Shown here: in pieces, positions 25,901 through 34,432 of the stretch
Layout: each line of letters starts with the position of its first letter
Numbering within the stretch: position 1 is the first letter of the stretch
Assembly: GCF_027923225.1 (NCBI RefSeq)
Contig: NZ_BSDI01000011.1
Span: forward strand, 124,001 to 188,000
Source: Phytohabitans aurantiacus
GTDB lineage: Bacteria > Actinomycetota > Actinomycetes > Mycobacteriales > Micromonosporaceae
Length of the DNA stretch: 64,000 nt
Direction of reading: 5' to 3'
Program-made: the position numbers and the translations under genes
Notes under the pieces: generated by a model
What the model was told of the DNA's origin: nothing
The model's database searches: none
The model's input: the letters and a program-made list of their open reading frames with translations, nothing else

Positions 25901-26761
25901 CTACCAGCTCTGGTCGACCTCGGTGGCTCCCGTGAGCCGCAGCTTGCGCTGGGCGCGCTGGTAGAACGTGGTGTGGCCGAGGCGTACCACGTTGGCGGCC
26001 GCCGGCACCGCGGTGACCTCCAGCACGTCGCCGGGGCCCAACTCGCCCACGACCGCGCCGTCCGCCTCGATGCCGATGGCGCCGCTCGCGGGCAGCACCT
26101 TGAGCGCCACCTTCTCGCCCTCCGAGAGCACCAGCGACCGGTTGTACGCCGAGTGCGGCGCCACCGGGGTCACCACCAGGCCCTGCGTGCGCGGCGACAC
26201 GATCGGGCCACCGGCCGAGAAGCTGTACGCGGTCGACCCGGTCGGCGTGGCGACGATCAGCGCGTCGGCGACGTAGTGGATGAAGGGGCACCCCTCGACG
26301 TACAGCGCGATGGCCGCCATCGGCCCGCCGGGCCGGCGGACGAGCGCGACCTCGTTGAAGCCGACCGTCTCCTGGCCCTTGAAGGTCGAGCGGACCGCGG
26401 ACCGCGCCTCGACGGTGAACTTCCGGTCGTCGATCGCGGACAGCGCGCTGGGCAGCTGCGGCACGTCGATCTCCGCCAGGAAGCCGAGCCGGCCCATGTT
26501 GACGCCGAGCACGGGTGCGCGGGCGCCGCGGGCCAGCCGCATCGAGCGCAGCATCGTGCCGTCGCCGCCGAGGCTGACGATGAGATCGGACTGGTGTGCC
26601 AGCTCGTCGGCCGGTACTGGGATGGCGCCGTCGGTGCGCGCCACCTCCTCCGGCAGGCCCAGCAGCTTCGCCTGCCGGCCGCGGACCCAGGTGGCGATGG
26701 TCGACATGGCGGCGCGGCTGTCCCGTTCGGGGTGCAGCACCAAGCCGACCGTGCGGATCAT
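25901..26761 (-). CDS. nadK: NAD kinase
   Basis: 286 residues. LVLHPERDSR at the start, LIVSLGGDGTMLRSMRLARG (the GGDGT catalytic motif), PVLGVNMGRLGFLAEI and ATPTGSTAYSFSAGGPIV are diagnostic. It phosphorylates NAD+ to NADP+ using ATP or polyphosphate. The start is the ATG before IRTVGLVLHPERD; a frame extension of 25 residues upstream is not conserved in type. It is followed by marR and pirin on the same strand. Confidence 0.93.
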   Translation of the reverse strand: MIRTVGLVLHPERDSRAAMSTIATWVRGRQAKLLGLPEEVARTDGAIPVPADELAHQSDLIVSLGGDGTMLRSMRLARGARAPVLGVNMGRLGFLAEIDVPQLPSALSAIDDRKFTVEARSAVRSTFKGQETVGFNEVALVRRPGGPMAAIALYVEGCPFIHYVADALIVATPTGSTAYSFSAGGPIVSPRTQGLVVTPVAPHSAYNRSLVLSEGEKVALKVLPASGAIGIEADGAVVGELGPGDVLEVTAVPAAANVVRLGHTTFYQRAQRKLRLTGATEVDQSW

Positions 26762-26872
26762 CGTGGTGTCCGAGAAATCACGGACAAACGGTATCAGCGA
26801 CGCTCTCGGGGGAGCGGGGGCGAAATAGTGCCTCATCGCGCGGGAGTACGTTATGCGGTCCGCTACCGATCA

Positions 26873-27499
26873 ATGGGCGGTTCACCAATTTTCCGGTTAC
26901 GGTTCGAAACCGTGGATGACCTGGACTTGCTGGACTGGCGCGAACAGACGACCCGGATGTACCTCTCCGACCTCGACCTGACCGGCTTCCGGACCGCACG
27001 CGATCTGCTGTTTGCCGGTCACCCACAGTCACCAATTCCTTCGTTGGCGCGCTCCGGATTCCGCGGGCTCCGGTACTTCCCACGGCGCGATGAGGCGGTC
27101 GTCGATGTTCCACTCCGGCCGGCGCACGGCGCGATGGAGATCGACACCGGCGGGCCGGACGGTGTCGTGCGGTACCGCCGGGTGGCGATCGCCGAGACGC
27201 CGTGGGGACCGCTGACGCTCTGGTGGATCGAGGCGTACGGCGGCGGGCTGTTCCTACCGTTCCGGGACGGGACGTATCGGGACGAAACATATGGTGGCGG
27301 GCGATACCTGACCGACACCGTCAAAGGCACCTTCGGTCGCGGGGTCAGCGTGCTGCCCGGGTCGCGCGTGCGGCTCGACTTCAACTACGCGTACAACCCG
27401 AGCTGCGCGTACTCCGACCAGTGGCTGTGTCCACTAGCGCCCGAGGAGAACCGCTTGCCCGCCCCTATCGAGGCGGGCGAGCTCCGCTACGTCCCATGA
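26873..27499 (+). CDS. DUF1684-domain protein
   Basis: About 208 residues. LDLLDWREQTTRMYLSDL, PQSPIPSLARSGFRGLRYFP, AETPWGPLTLWW and FNYAYNPSCAYSDQWLCPLAPEENRLP are the conserved blocks of the DUF1684 family (Pro/Cys-rich end with the strictly conserved YNPxCAYxxxWxCPLAP). No biochemical function is established. The start is uncertain: ATG 26873 is chosen; GTG 26828 and GTG 26912 are in frame. The stop lies inside a 26-bp inverted repeat shared with the convergent gene. Confidence 0.75.
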   Translation: MGGSPIFRLRFETVDDLDLLDWREQTTRMYLSDLDLTGFRTARDLLFAGHPQSPIPSLARSGFRGLRYFPRRDEAVVDVPLRPAHGAMEIDTGGPDGVVRYRRVAIAETPWGPLTLWWIEAYGGGLFLPFRDGTYRDETYGGGRYLTDTVKGTFGRGVSVLPGSRVRLDFNYAYNPSCAYSDQWLCPLAPEENRLPAPIEAGELRYVP

Positions 27500-27552
27500 T
27501 CAAAGCTTCATTCAAGTCGCCCTTATGACTTGAATGAAGCTTTGATCATGGG
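27493..27552. terminator. Bidirectional terminator-like perfect inverted repeat
   Basis: Two 26-base arms (27493-27518 and 27527-27552) are exact complements with an 8-base loop GCCCTTAT. The left arm begins CCCATGATCAAAGC and the right arm ends GCTTTGATCATGGG. Both stop codons of the convergent genes (27497-27499 and 27546-27548) lie within it. There is no T-run, as usual for high-GC actinobacterial terminators. Confidence 0.8.
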
Positions 27553-28076
27553 TTGGCCGCCTGCCAGGTCATCCTCGTTAGGAGCTGGCGCGCCTGTTCG
27601 CTGTGTTCGGCGTCGACCATGATCGCGTATTGGGACGCCTGCAGCGAGCTGGTCGACGTGAAGTCGCGGCGGCCACCGGTCAGCGCGTGCGCCACGCCGC
27701 CGAAGACGGCACCCCAGAACGCGCCGATCAGCAGGCCGGCGAGGATCACGCCCACCCAGCTCGACGTGCTGAAGATGCCGAAGAGCAGCCCGATGAACAG
27801 ACCGAACCAGGCACCGCTGGCCGCACCGGCGAGCGCGGCACGCCAGATCGTCAGGCGGCCCAGCACGTTTTCGACCAGCCGAAGGTCGGTGCCCACGATC
27901 GCGGTGTTCTCGACCGGGAACTCGTTGTCGGACAGGTAGTCGACCGCGCGCTGCGCGGAAGGGTAGTCGCTGTACGTCGCGACGGAGACGGTTGGCCGGA
28001 TGGCGTCCGCGGGCACGGCTTTGTCGGGCGTTGCGGGAAACCCGCTGGGTGATGGTGGTATCTGTCCAGTAGTCAC
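27546..28076 (-). CDS. General-stress-protein-17M-like (YflT-type) membrane protein
   Basis: 176 residues. The N-terminal half (TVSVATYSDYPSAQRAVDYL, NTAIVGTDLRLVENVLGRLT) matches the alpha/beta GSP17M/YflT fold. A double-glycine-rich hydrophobic hairpin follows (ALAGAASGAWFGLFIGLLFG and WVGVILAGLLIGAFWGAVFG) with Gly-zipper spacing, then a short C-terminal domain (ASQYAIMVDAEHSEQARQLL). Function unknown; such proteins are often stress-induced. Confidence 0.75.
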   Translation of the reverse strand: MTTGQIPPSPSGFPATPDKAVPADAIRPTVSVATYSDYPSAQRAVDYLSDNEFPVENTAIVGTDLRLVENVLGRLTIWRAALAGAASGAWFGLFIGLLFGIFSTSSWVGVILAGLLIGAFWGAVFGGVAHALTGGRRDFTSTSSLQASQYAIMVDAEHSEQARQLLTRMTWQAANP

Positions 28077-28162
28077 TTTTGCCTCCTCCGATCCAACCTT
28101 GCCGAATTCCCCGCCGGCTGTCTGGGCAAACGGTGAGATCGGTCCGGGTTACCGTGGGCGCC

Positions 28163-28807
28163 ATGCCGCCCTTGCTCGCTGTCGCCCACCGCGCCGGCAA
28201 CGACGTCGCCGGACTGCGGGCCGCCCTCGACGCGGGGGTCGACCTCGTCGAGGCCGACGTACACCTGTTCCGGGGCGCGTTGGAGATCAGGCACCGCAAG
28301 ACGCTCGGGCCGCACCTGCTGTGGGACAAATGGGAGCTGGTCCGCCGCCGCAGCATCGTGCTGCCCGAACTGTCCGACGTGCTCGACGCGGCCGCTGGCG
28401 ACCCGCGGCTGATGCTCGACCTGAAGGGGCCGGCTGCGGCGGTCGCCCCGAAGGCCGCCACGCTGCTGCGCGAGCGGATGCCGTCGGCGGCGGTGACGGT
28501 GTGCACGAAACACTGGCGGATGCTTGACTCGTTCGAGCCGCCGGTGCGGCGGGTGCTGTCATCGAGCAACCGGGCCTCGCTGGGTCGGCTGATCCGGCGG
28601 TTGCGGCGGCAGCCTGAGTACGGCGTGTCGATCCGCCTCGGGCTGCTGACCCCGCCGGTGGTGGCGGAGCTGCGCCGGTACGTCGAGCAGGTCATGGTCT
28701 GGCCGGTGGACACGCCTGCGGCCCTGGCCCACGCCCGGCGGCTGGGCGTGACAGCGGTAATCAGCAAGGACCTGGCACTACTCCGCGAAGTCCTGACCTC
28801 CCGCTAG
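28163..28807 (+). CDS. Glycerophosphodiester phosphodiesterase
   Basis: 214 residues, short for the family (about 240). LAVAHRAGNDVAGLRAALDAGVDLVEADVH holds the first catalytic His and the acidic metal residues (E-A-D). EIRHRKTLGP supplies the next His. LMLDLKGPAAAV is the metal Asp/Lys strand. It hydrolyses deacylated phospholipids to glycerol-3-phosphate. The HRGN loop reads HRAGN and the V-HD motif reads IRHR, so substrate handling may differ. Start ATG 28163. Confidence 0.8.
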   Translation: MPPLLAVAHRAGNDVAGLRAALDAGVDLVEADVHLFRGALEIRHRKTLGPHLLWDKWELVRRRSIVLPELSDVLDAAAGDPRLMLDLKGPAAAVAPKAATLLRERMPSAAVTVCTKHWRMLDSFEPPVRRVLSSSNRASLGRLIRRLRRQPEYGVSIRLGLLTPPVVAELRRYVEQVMVWPVDTPAALAHARRLGVTAVISKDLALLREVLTSR

Positions 28808-28890
28808 CCGCGCCCGCGCGGCGCCGAACGTTGCCGCGCGGGCGCGGCCCCCAGCGCCCGTGGCGCCGCCGGGCGGCGCCTTTCCTCGTC

Positions 28891-28966
28891 GATCAAGGGC
28901 AAATGCAGGCGGTTGGATCTCTTTTCCGCGTGCGTTCGCCCTTGATCCACGCAGATGGCCTTGATC
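28891..28966 (-). repeat. Family A GATCAAGGGC repeat, copy 6
   Basis: Reverse-orientation copy 84 bases downstream of the GDPD stop codon. The middle reads CAGGCGGTTGGATCTC. It and copy 7 (29530) are inverted relative to each other across the gap. Confidence 0.85.
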
Positions 28967-29089
28967 GGCGCTGTTGCGGTAGGCGATCTGGCGCGGCGTC
29001 CAGGGGCGCCCACCGCAACCGCGCGGCCGGGTGCCGCTCGGCGCCGTGGGTGGCCGGATTGTCCCGATCCGCGGAGCGGACCCCTCGGG

Positions 29090-29133
29090 CTGTGAACAGT
29101 TATGGCTGCGATAGCAGCCATAACTGTTCACAG
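29090..29133. repeat. Perfect 20-bp inverted repeat with GATA loop
   Basis: CTGTGAACAGTTATGGCTGC (29090-29109), four bases GATA, then the exact complement (29114-29133). It is markedly more AT-rich than its surroundings, with no T-run after it. The ends contain TGTGAACA, resembling a regulator half-site. It lies between convergent genes and could be a strong terminator, an attachment-like site or part of an unrecognised small element. Confidence 0.65.
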
Positions 29134-29434
29134 CGTCCCGGTGCAACGGCGAGCTTGCGCCCTTGACGGCGTGGCATCCGTAACCCACGCCGGGTGGACG
29201 GTCGGCGTCACCTTGGGTGGCGCCTCCGCATGGCCACGGGCTTGCCGCGATCTGGACGCCCGCGGCGTCCGTGGCGAGTTGGTGCCCCGGAGGGCACACA
29301 GTCATCGGCGGCGCTGCCGCGAGGTTCGATGGACGCGGTGAGGGCGCTACCGGGCATACGGCCTATCCGTGCGGACGCGCTGGGCGCGGCGCATCGGGCG
29401 CGCCGGGCATGGGCCCTGTCGCTGTGGGCGCGGC

Positions 29435-29481
29435 GGGTGCTGGGCGTGGTGGGTGCTGGGCGTGGTGGGTGCTGGGCGTGG
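29435..29481 (+). repeat. Three tandem copies of a 16-bp unit
   Basis: The unit GGGTGCTGGGCGTGGT is repeated from 29435, 29451 and 29467 (last copy ends GGC), followed by a further partial copy near 29486. Noncoding minisatellite-type repeat. Confidence 0.7.
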
Positions 29482-29529
29482 CGCGGTGGGTGCTGTCGGG
29501 CACGGGCCTGTCGCTGTGCGGACCTCGCC

Positions 29530-29604
29530 GATCAAGGCCATCCGCATCGATCAAGGGCGAACGCACGCGGAAAGAGATCCAACCGCGTGCATTCGCCCTT
29601 GATC
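29530..29604 (+). repeat. Family A GATCAAGGGC repeat, copy 7
   Basis: Reference-orientation copy, 39 bases beyond the stop of the leftward CBM-like gene. Boxes at 29530, 29549 and about 29595 with the middle CACGCGGAAAGAGATCC, very close to the consensus. Confidence 0.85.
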
Positions 29605-29643
29605 GGCGGAGAGAGGTGGCGCGGCGGAGTCGCCGCTGGAGGG

Positions 29644-30462
29644 CTACGGGTGGGTGAAGATGCCTATCGCGTCGTAGGCGTGCCAGGAGCCGGCGGGCTT
29701 GTCGATGGTCAGGGTGTTTTCGCCCGGCGCCAGCGCCGCCCTGGGGAGCGCCAGCTCCACGTACGAGGGTTTGAGGACGGTACCGGGGAGCGTCGCGTCG
29801 CCCTCCAGCGAACCGCGAGTGGCACCCTTCTCCAGCGCCACGTCGCGCACCGGCGTCCCGTTCAGTGCGATCGTCACCGTACCCGGATTCGTGGCGTGCG
29901 TGTCGATCAGCCAGATCGCGAGCCACGGGTCGGCGGCCGGGACGGCGTCGAGCCCGAAGCGCAGCGTGAACCGGTGCGCCTTGCGTCCGGCCCAGGCGTC
30001 GGCGGGGCCGGGGTGCAGGTAGGCCCAGTCGGTTCCCGGTGCGTGTACGCCGTGTGTGAAGTCGACGTCGTTGGGGAACCGGGTCGGAAACTGCGCGTAC
30101 CCGTTCGGTGCGAGCGCCAACTCCAGGCTCTTGTGGTCGAAGCTTCCCACTGTCGCGATAGGAGCGCCGCTCACCGCCACCGACTCGACACTGGTGCCCG
30201 TGACCGCCGAAGACGGGCGGCTGCGGCGTCCGGCGGCGTCGACCGTGACGATCCTGTACCGGACGCTGCGCGCCCTCCCACCGAGGCCACTGTGGACGAA
30301 CGTGGCGTAGACGGTCTGTGCGAGCAGCGCCTCGTCGGCGCCGTCGACGGAGGCGTAGATGGCGTAGTGGTCGACGAGCGGGTGGTACGCCTCGCCCTCC
30401 CAGGAGAGCCGGATGCGGCCGAGCTCTCCGGTGGCGCGCAGGCGGCGCACGACGTCGGGCAT
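29644..30462 (-). CDS. Fibronectin-III/rhamnogalacturonan-lyase-type CBM protein
   Basis: 272 residues. Residues about 5-85 look like a fibronectin type III module (GRIRLSWEGEAYHPLVDHYAIYAS, RYRIVTVDAAGRRS). The second part (FPNDVDFTHGV, DWAYLHPGPADAWAGRKAHRF, DPWLAIWLIDTHATNPGTV, LALPRAALAPGENTLTI, WHAYDAIGIF) matches the beta-sandwich CBM-like domain at the end of rhamnogalacturonan lyases. No catalytic lyase domain and no signal peptide are present, which is odd for a carbohydrate-binding protein. It starts two bases after the PhoD gene, in the same operon. Confidence 0.7.
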   Translation of the reverse strand: MPDVVRRLRATGELGRIRLSWEGEAYHPLVDHYAIYASVDGADEALLAQTVYATFVHSGLGGRARSVRYRIVTVDAAGRRSRPSSAVTGTSVESVAVSGAPIATVGSFDHKSLELALAPNGYAQFPTRFPNDVDFTHGVHAPGTDWAYLHPGPADAWAGRKAHRFTLRFGLDAVPAADPWLAIWLIDTHATNPGTVTIALNGTPVRDVALEKGATRGSLEGDATLPGTVLKPSYVELALPRAALAPGENTLTIDKPAGSWHAYDAIGIFTHP

Positions 30463-30464
30463 GG

Positions 30465-32036
30465 TCACACCTCTCGGTTCAGGGCGGGCCGGCCGGCCTC
30501 GGTGACGAACCGCGCCGCCGTCGTGACGAGCGCGCCGGGCCGGGTGACGTACGGGACGGTCTTGAACTCGCTGGTCAGCTCGGTCGGGGTGAGCCGGCCG
30601 GTCAGGTACCCGCGCCGGGCGTTGTACAGCTTGACGTGCGGGTTGCCGAGCCACAGTGGACCGAAGCTGTCGGTCTCGGCACCGTCCCCATCGGACCCGA
30701 TGGAACCGCCCACCAACTCCACACCCAGCGTCGCCGAGTCGGGATCGCGCCAGTCGGTCTTGAGCTCGGCGGCCACGTGGCGGTGGATGTCGCCGCTCAG
30801 CACGACGGGTGTCGCGGACGAGCGCTGGAGCGCCGCGAAGAGCCGGTCGCGGTTGGCGGGGAAGCCGTCCCACATGTCGTTGCTGTACAGCTCACCCGGG
30901 CCGGTGTCGCGGTCGATCTGCGCCATCACCACACCCGTGGAGAGCAGGTTCCACGTGGCGCGGGTGCGGGCGATCCCCTCGTACAGCCAGCGTTCCTGCT
31001 GAGCGCCGAGGATCGTGCGGTCGGGGTTGTGGCGTTCGGGAGAGTTGTCGGTGACCACGCCTGCCGGGTACGTGTCGCGGTACTGCCGGTTGTCCAGCAT
31101 CGTGAACTCGGCCAGCCGGCCCCAACCGAGCCGCTGATACAGGGCCATGCTCGGACCGTCCGGAAGGGACACGGCGCGCAGCGGCAGGTGCTCGTAGAAC
31201 GCCCGGTACGCCACCGCACGCCGGCGCAGGAAGTCGGCGGGCGTGATGCCGGTCTCGGACCACTCGTCGGCGTAGTTGTTCTGCACCTCGTGGTCGTCGG
31301 TGGTGACCAGCCACGGCACGTGCGCGTGGATCGCCTGGAGGTTGGGGTCGGTCTTGAAGAGGGAGTACCGGAGGCGGTACTGCGAAAGCGTCACGGTCTC
31401 GGTGTTGTGCTCGGGGGCCGGCATCGGCACGCCCTGCCGCCACAGGTTGTTCGCGTTGATGGCGTACTCGTAGATGTAGTCGCCGAGGAAGAACAGTACG
31501 TCGAGGTCCTCGGTCGCCATGTGCTCGTACGCGGTGAAATGGCCGTGGTACCAGGCCTGGCAGGAGGCGGTGGCGAAGCGCAGCTCGGTGGGGGTGTCGC
31601 GAGGCCCGGGTGCCGTGCGGGTACGCCCGACGGGGCTGATCTCGCCGCCGGCGCGGAACCGGTAGAAGTACTCGCGGTTCGACCGCAGCCCGCGGACCTC
31701 CACATGCACGGTGTGCGCCAGCTCGGGCGAGGCGAGTGCCTGTCCGCGCGCGACCACCCGGCGGAACGCGGCGTCGTCGGCGACCTCGTAGTGCACTGTG
31801 TACGGACGGCGCGGCATGCCGCCGTGGCCGTCGGCCGCGAGCGGTTCCGGTGCCAGGCGGGTCCACAGCACGACGCCATCGGGCAACGGGCTGCCGGACG
31901 CGACGCCGAGCGTGAACGGCGCGGGTGGCACCTTGCCGTCGTAGCCGGCGGCGGCCGGATGGCCGGTGCCGAGCACGACGGCCGCGGTGCTGACCCCGGT
32001 GAGGGCCAGGAACGACCGGCGTTCCAAGGGGATCAC
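30465..32036 (-). CDS. phoD: PhoD-like alkaline phosphatase, Tat-exported
   Basis: 523 residues. ERRSFLALTG (residues 5-14) followed by a hydrophobic stretch ending AAAG is a twin-arginine signal. The mature part shows FTLGVASGSPLPDGVVLWTRL, RFATASCQAWYHGHF, LDVLFFLGDYIYEYAI (metal Asp), VPWLVTTDDHEVQNNYADE, and SGDIHRHVAAEL, all PhoD landmarks. It is a Ca/Fe-dependent phosphodiesterase/monoesterase acting outside the membrane. GTG start overlaps the stop of the oxidoreductase gene (GTGA). Control by the divergent ROK protein rather than phosphate is suggested by context. Confidence 0.88.
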   Translation of the reverse strand: MIPLERRSFLALTGVSTAAVVLGTGHPAAAGYDGKVPPAPFTLGVASGSPLPDGVVLWTRLAPEPLAADGHGGMPRRPYTVHYEVADDAAFRRVVARGQALASPELAHTVHVEVRGLRSNREYFYRFRAGGEISPVGRTRTAPGPRDTPTELRFATASCQAWYHGHFTAYEHMATEDLDVLFFLGDYIYEYAINANNLWRQGVPMPAPEHNTETVTLSQYRLRYSLFKTDPNLQAIHAHVPWLVTTDDHEVQNNYADEWSETGITPADFLRRRAVAYRAFYEHLPLRAVSLPDGPSMALYQRLGWGRLAEFTMLDNRQYRDTYPAGVVTDNSPERHNPDRTILGAQQERWLYEGIARTRATWNLLSTGVVMAQIDRDTGPGELYSNDMWDGFPANRDRLFAALQRSSATPVVLSGDIHRHVAAELKTDWRDPDSATLGVELVGGSIGSDGDGAETDSFGPLWLGNPHVKLYNARRGYLTGRLTPTELTSEFKTVPYVTRPGALVTTAARFVTEAGRPALNREV

Positions 32037-33286
32037 GGGCTGCCTCCAAAAGGGATGTCGACGACGGTGCCGCTGCGGCGGGCCTCCTCAGCCGCCCAGA
32101 CCACCCGGTGGCCGGCGAGGCTCTGCCGCGCGTCGGAGCTGAGCAGGGTCGGGTTGTCGGTGGCCAGCGCGGCGACGAACGCGTCCGCGAGCGCGTCGTC
32201 GGCGTCCTGGTGCCCGGTCGGTGCCGCGTCCGGCGCTCCGGTGTGGACGACCTCGACCTCGCCGCTGACGAAGTCGTGCACCGTCAGGCGGTGGCCGTCG
32301 CCCTCGACATAGCCCCGGCTGCCGAAGACGCGGGTCTGCCGCTGTGCCAGTGGCGTGAACGCGGTCATCGTGAACGACGCGGTCGCCCCGGACGGGAACT
32401 CCATGTTGACCACCTGGTGGTCGACCACGTCGTTGTCGCAGGCGTACACGCAGCGGCCGTACGGGCCGTCACGGAGCGCGGCGAGCACGCCTTCGGTGGT
32501 GGTGTCGTCGGTGACGGCGCCCAGCGGCCACCTCTCGCGCTCGGGGTCGCCGAGGCACGAGAGGTAGAGGCGGGTCGCCGAGTACGGGCAGTCCGGCTCG
32601 ACGGTGCATGTCACGCACCGGTCGCTGGCGCCGGCCGGCCGGTGTTCGGGCCGGAAGTGCGAGAGCCGCCCGAAGGAACTGACCCGGGCGGGCACGTCGC
32701 CGAGCACGTACATGATCCAGTCGATGTCGTGGCAGGACTTCGTGAGCAGCATCGGGCCGGACTCGGCTTCGCTTCGCCAGTTGCCGCGCACGAAGGAGTG
32801 CGCCTGGTGCCACCAGCCAACCGGTTCCAGATGCTGAACATTAATGGGATCGCCGATCCGTCCACTGCGGATAATGTCCCGGATCGCACGCGTGTAGGGC
32901 GTATAACGGAGGACATGACCGACGGCGAGCATGACACCACCACGCTCGACCGCCTCGACGATGCGCACGCAGTCGGCTTCGGTGGTCGCCATGGGCTTTT
33001 CCAGCAGGATGTGATAGCCCAGGCTGGCGAAGCGCACGGCTGGCTCCGCGTGGTCGGCGTCCTGGGTCGCGATGACGATGCCGTCCGCGAGCCGCCCGGC
33101 CGCTGCCAGCTCGCGCCAGTGCGTAAAGGCGCGCTCCGGGGGTATCCCGTGCTCGGCGGCGAATCTGGCTCGGCGTACCGGATCGGGCTCAGCCACCGCG
33201 ACGACGCGTGCCCCGCCGGTGGCCTTTGCCCGGCGGGCGTATCCGGCGCCGCGCAGGCCAGCGCCGGCGACGGCGAGCGTCACCAT
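32033..33286 (-). CDS. Gfo/Idh/MocA-family oxidoreductase
   Basis: 417 residues. The N-terminal Rossmann domain begins VTLAVAGAGLRGAGYARRAK. GYHILLEKPMATTEADC contains the conserved EKP motif. SCHDIDWIMYVLGD supplies the His/Asp of the active-site region. A Cys cluster (CVTCTVEPDCPYS at about residues 228-240) is unusual for the group. Likely an NAD(P)-dependent sugar or sugar-acid dehydrogenase. First gene of the leftward operon with phoD and the CBM-like gene, and divergent from the ROK regulator, which probably controls it. Confidence 0.85.
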   Translation of the reverse strand: MVTLAVAGAGLRGAGYARRAKATGGARVVAVAEPDPVRRARFAAEHGIPPERAFTHWRELAAAGRLADGIVIATQDADHAEPAVRFASLGYHILLEKPMATTEADCVRIVEAVERGGVMLAVGHVLRYTPYTRAIRDIIRSGRIGDPINVQHLEPVGWWHQAHSFVRGNWRSEAESGPMLLTKSCHDIDWIMYVLGDVPARVSSFGRLSHFRPEHRPAGASDRCVTCTVEPDCPYSATRLYLSCLGDPERERWPLGAVTDDTTTEGVLAALRDGPYGRCVYACDNDVVDHQVVNMEFPSGATASFTMTAFTPLAQRQTRVFGSRGYVEGDGHRLTVHDFVSGEVEVVHTGAPDAAPTGHQDADDALADAFVAALATDNPTLLSSDARQSLAGHRVVWAAEEARRSGTVVDIPFGGSP

Positions 33287-33289
33287 TTA

Positions 33290-33317
33290 TGCAAGATCCT
33301 TTCGAAAGTATCTTGCA
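33290..33317. promoter_or_regulatory. 28-bp near-perfect palindrome, candidate ROK operator
   Basis: The site reads TGCAAGAT, one unpaired base, CTTTCGAAAG, one unpaired base, ATCTTGCA. Its centre is TTC|GAA at 33303/33304. It begins four bases upstream of the oxidoreductase ATG and lies 35 bases before the ROK GTG, so a bound repressor would block both divergent promoters. The CTTTCGAAAG core resembles sugar-responsive operators in actinobacteria. Confidence 0.7.
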
Positions 33318-33351
33318 ATAGAGTTGTCCCTGTCCTGAGCCGTGTCAAGAG

Positions 33352-34410
33352 GTGCCGGTGAGCGAACGTCCACTTCATGGGGGCGACCCCTCGGTGTTAC
33401 GCCGCATCAACGCGGCCGCCACCCTGCGCGCGCTGCGCGGCGCCGGGGAGCCCACCCTGACCGAGTTGGCCGGTGCCGTCGGCCTGTCCAGGCCCACCAC
33501 CGAAGGCGCGCTCGTCGAACTCGCCGGGCGCGGCCTCGCCGAAGAGGTGGCCCCCCAGCAGGGCAAACGCCTCGGGCGGCCGGCGAGGCGATACAGGTTC
33601 CGGGCCGAAGCCGGGTACGCGCTGGGTGTCGAGATAGCGACGGACCGCACGCTGCTCTTCCTGACCGACCTGGACGGGCAGGTGGTCAGCGCGCACCGCG
33701 AGGCCCTGGCGCCCGACGCCCCCGCCCGCGACCGGCTCGCCGCCGTGCGCGCGGCCGTGCGCGCCTGCCTCGCCGCGGCCGGCATCGGCCGCAAGCAACT
33801 GTGGGCGGTCGCCGCCGGCACGCCCGGCGTGGTCGATCCCGAGGGGACCATCGCGTACTGCAACGTGGTGCCCGAGTGGCAGGGCTTCGAGTTGGGCCGG
33901 GAGATGGGCCGGTCGTTCAACTGCCCCATCCTCGTGGAGAACGACGCCAACCTGGCCGCGGTGGCCGAGCGCTGGCGCGGTGCCGCCCGCGACGTCGACG
34001 ACGTCGTCTACGTGCTCGCCGGCTCGCATACCGGCGCGGGAGTGCTGATCGGCGGCCGGCTGCACCGGGGCAGGTGGGGCGCGGCGGGCGAAGTGGGCGT
34101 ACTGCCCGTGCTCGGCCTGCGCGACACGGCGGCGGTGCGGGAACGCACCGGCCTCAACGCGATGGCCGCCCGCATGGCGCCCGGCGTGGCGGCGATGGTG
34201 CTCGCGTTCGACCCGGAGATGGTGGTGGTCGGCGGGCCGCTCACGCTGACGGGCGGCGACCTCGCCGGCGCGCTCGCCAGGCACGTGCCCCCGCTGTGCC
34301 TGAGCCCGACCCGGATCGCACCCTCCGAACTGGGTGACGAGTCAGTGGCGCTCGGTGCCGTCCGGCTCGCCCTCGACCGCATCGAGACCGACCTCATGCG
34401 GGTGGATTGA
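33352..34410 (+). CDS. ROK family transcriptional regulator
   Basis: 352 residues. N-terminal winged helix (SVLRRINAAATLRALRGAGE, TLTELAGAVGLSRPTTEGAL) then a ROK sugar-kinase-like domain: LGVEIATDRTLLFLTDLDG, AAGTPGVVDPEGTI, CPILVENDANLAAVAE and FDPEMVVVGGPL. The zinc-binding Cys cluster normal for ROK proteins is absent; the segment reads HRGRWGAAGEVGVLPVLG. It may still bind a sugar but lacks the Zn fold. It is divergent from the oxidoreductase/phoD operon across a 28-bp palindrome. GTG 33352 is chosen; GTG 33358 is possible. Confidence 0.82.
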   Translation: MPVSERPLHGGDPSVLRRINAAATLRALRGAGEPTLTELAGAVGLSRPTTEGALVELAGRGLAEEVAPQQGKRLGRPARRYRFRAEAGYALGVEIATDRTLLFLTDLDGQVVSAHREALAPDAPARDRLAAVRAAVRACLAAAGIGRKQLWAVAAGTPGVVDPEGTIAYCNVVPEWQGFELGREMGRSFNCPILVENDANLAAVAERWRGAARDVDDVVYVLAGSHTGAGVLIGGRLHRGRWGAAGEVGVLPVLGLRDTAAVRERTGLNAMAARMAPGVAAMVLAFDPEMVVVGGPLTLTGGDLAGALARHVPPLCLSPTRIAPSELGDESVALGAVRLALDRIETDLMRVD

Positions 34411-34432
34411 CCAGGGCTCCTACGGTGGTGCG

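Larger units (their letters stand above)
28808..29643. other. Long intergenic region with palindrome, tandem repeat and two family A copies
   Basis: 836 bases without a credible gene between the GDPD gene and the leftward CBM-like gene. Apart from the listed repeats it is GC-rich and frames across it have non-biased composition. No promoter is assigned; both neighbouring genes end here, so it is a gap between convergent transcripts. Confidence 0.6.

Noticed and set aside
27523..28767. Long minus-strand frame overlapping the GSP17M-like and GDPD genes
   Set aside because: It conflicts with two recognisable proteins and has no motif of its own.
29194..31002. Long plus-strand frame across the palindrome region and the phoD operon
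   Set aside because: It starts in noncoding repeats and then runs antisense to the CBM-like and PhoD genes.
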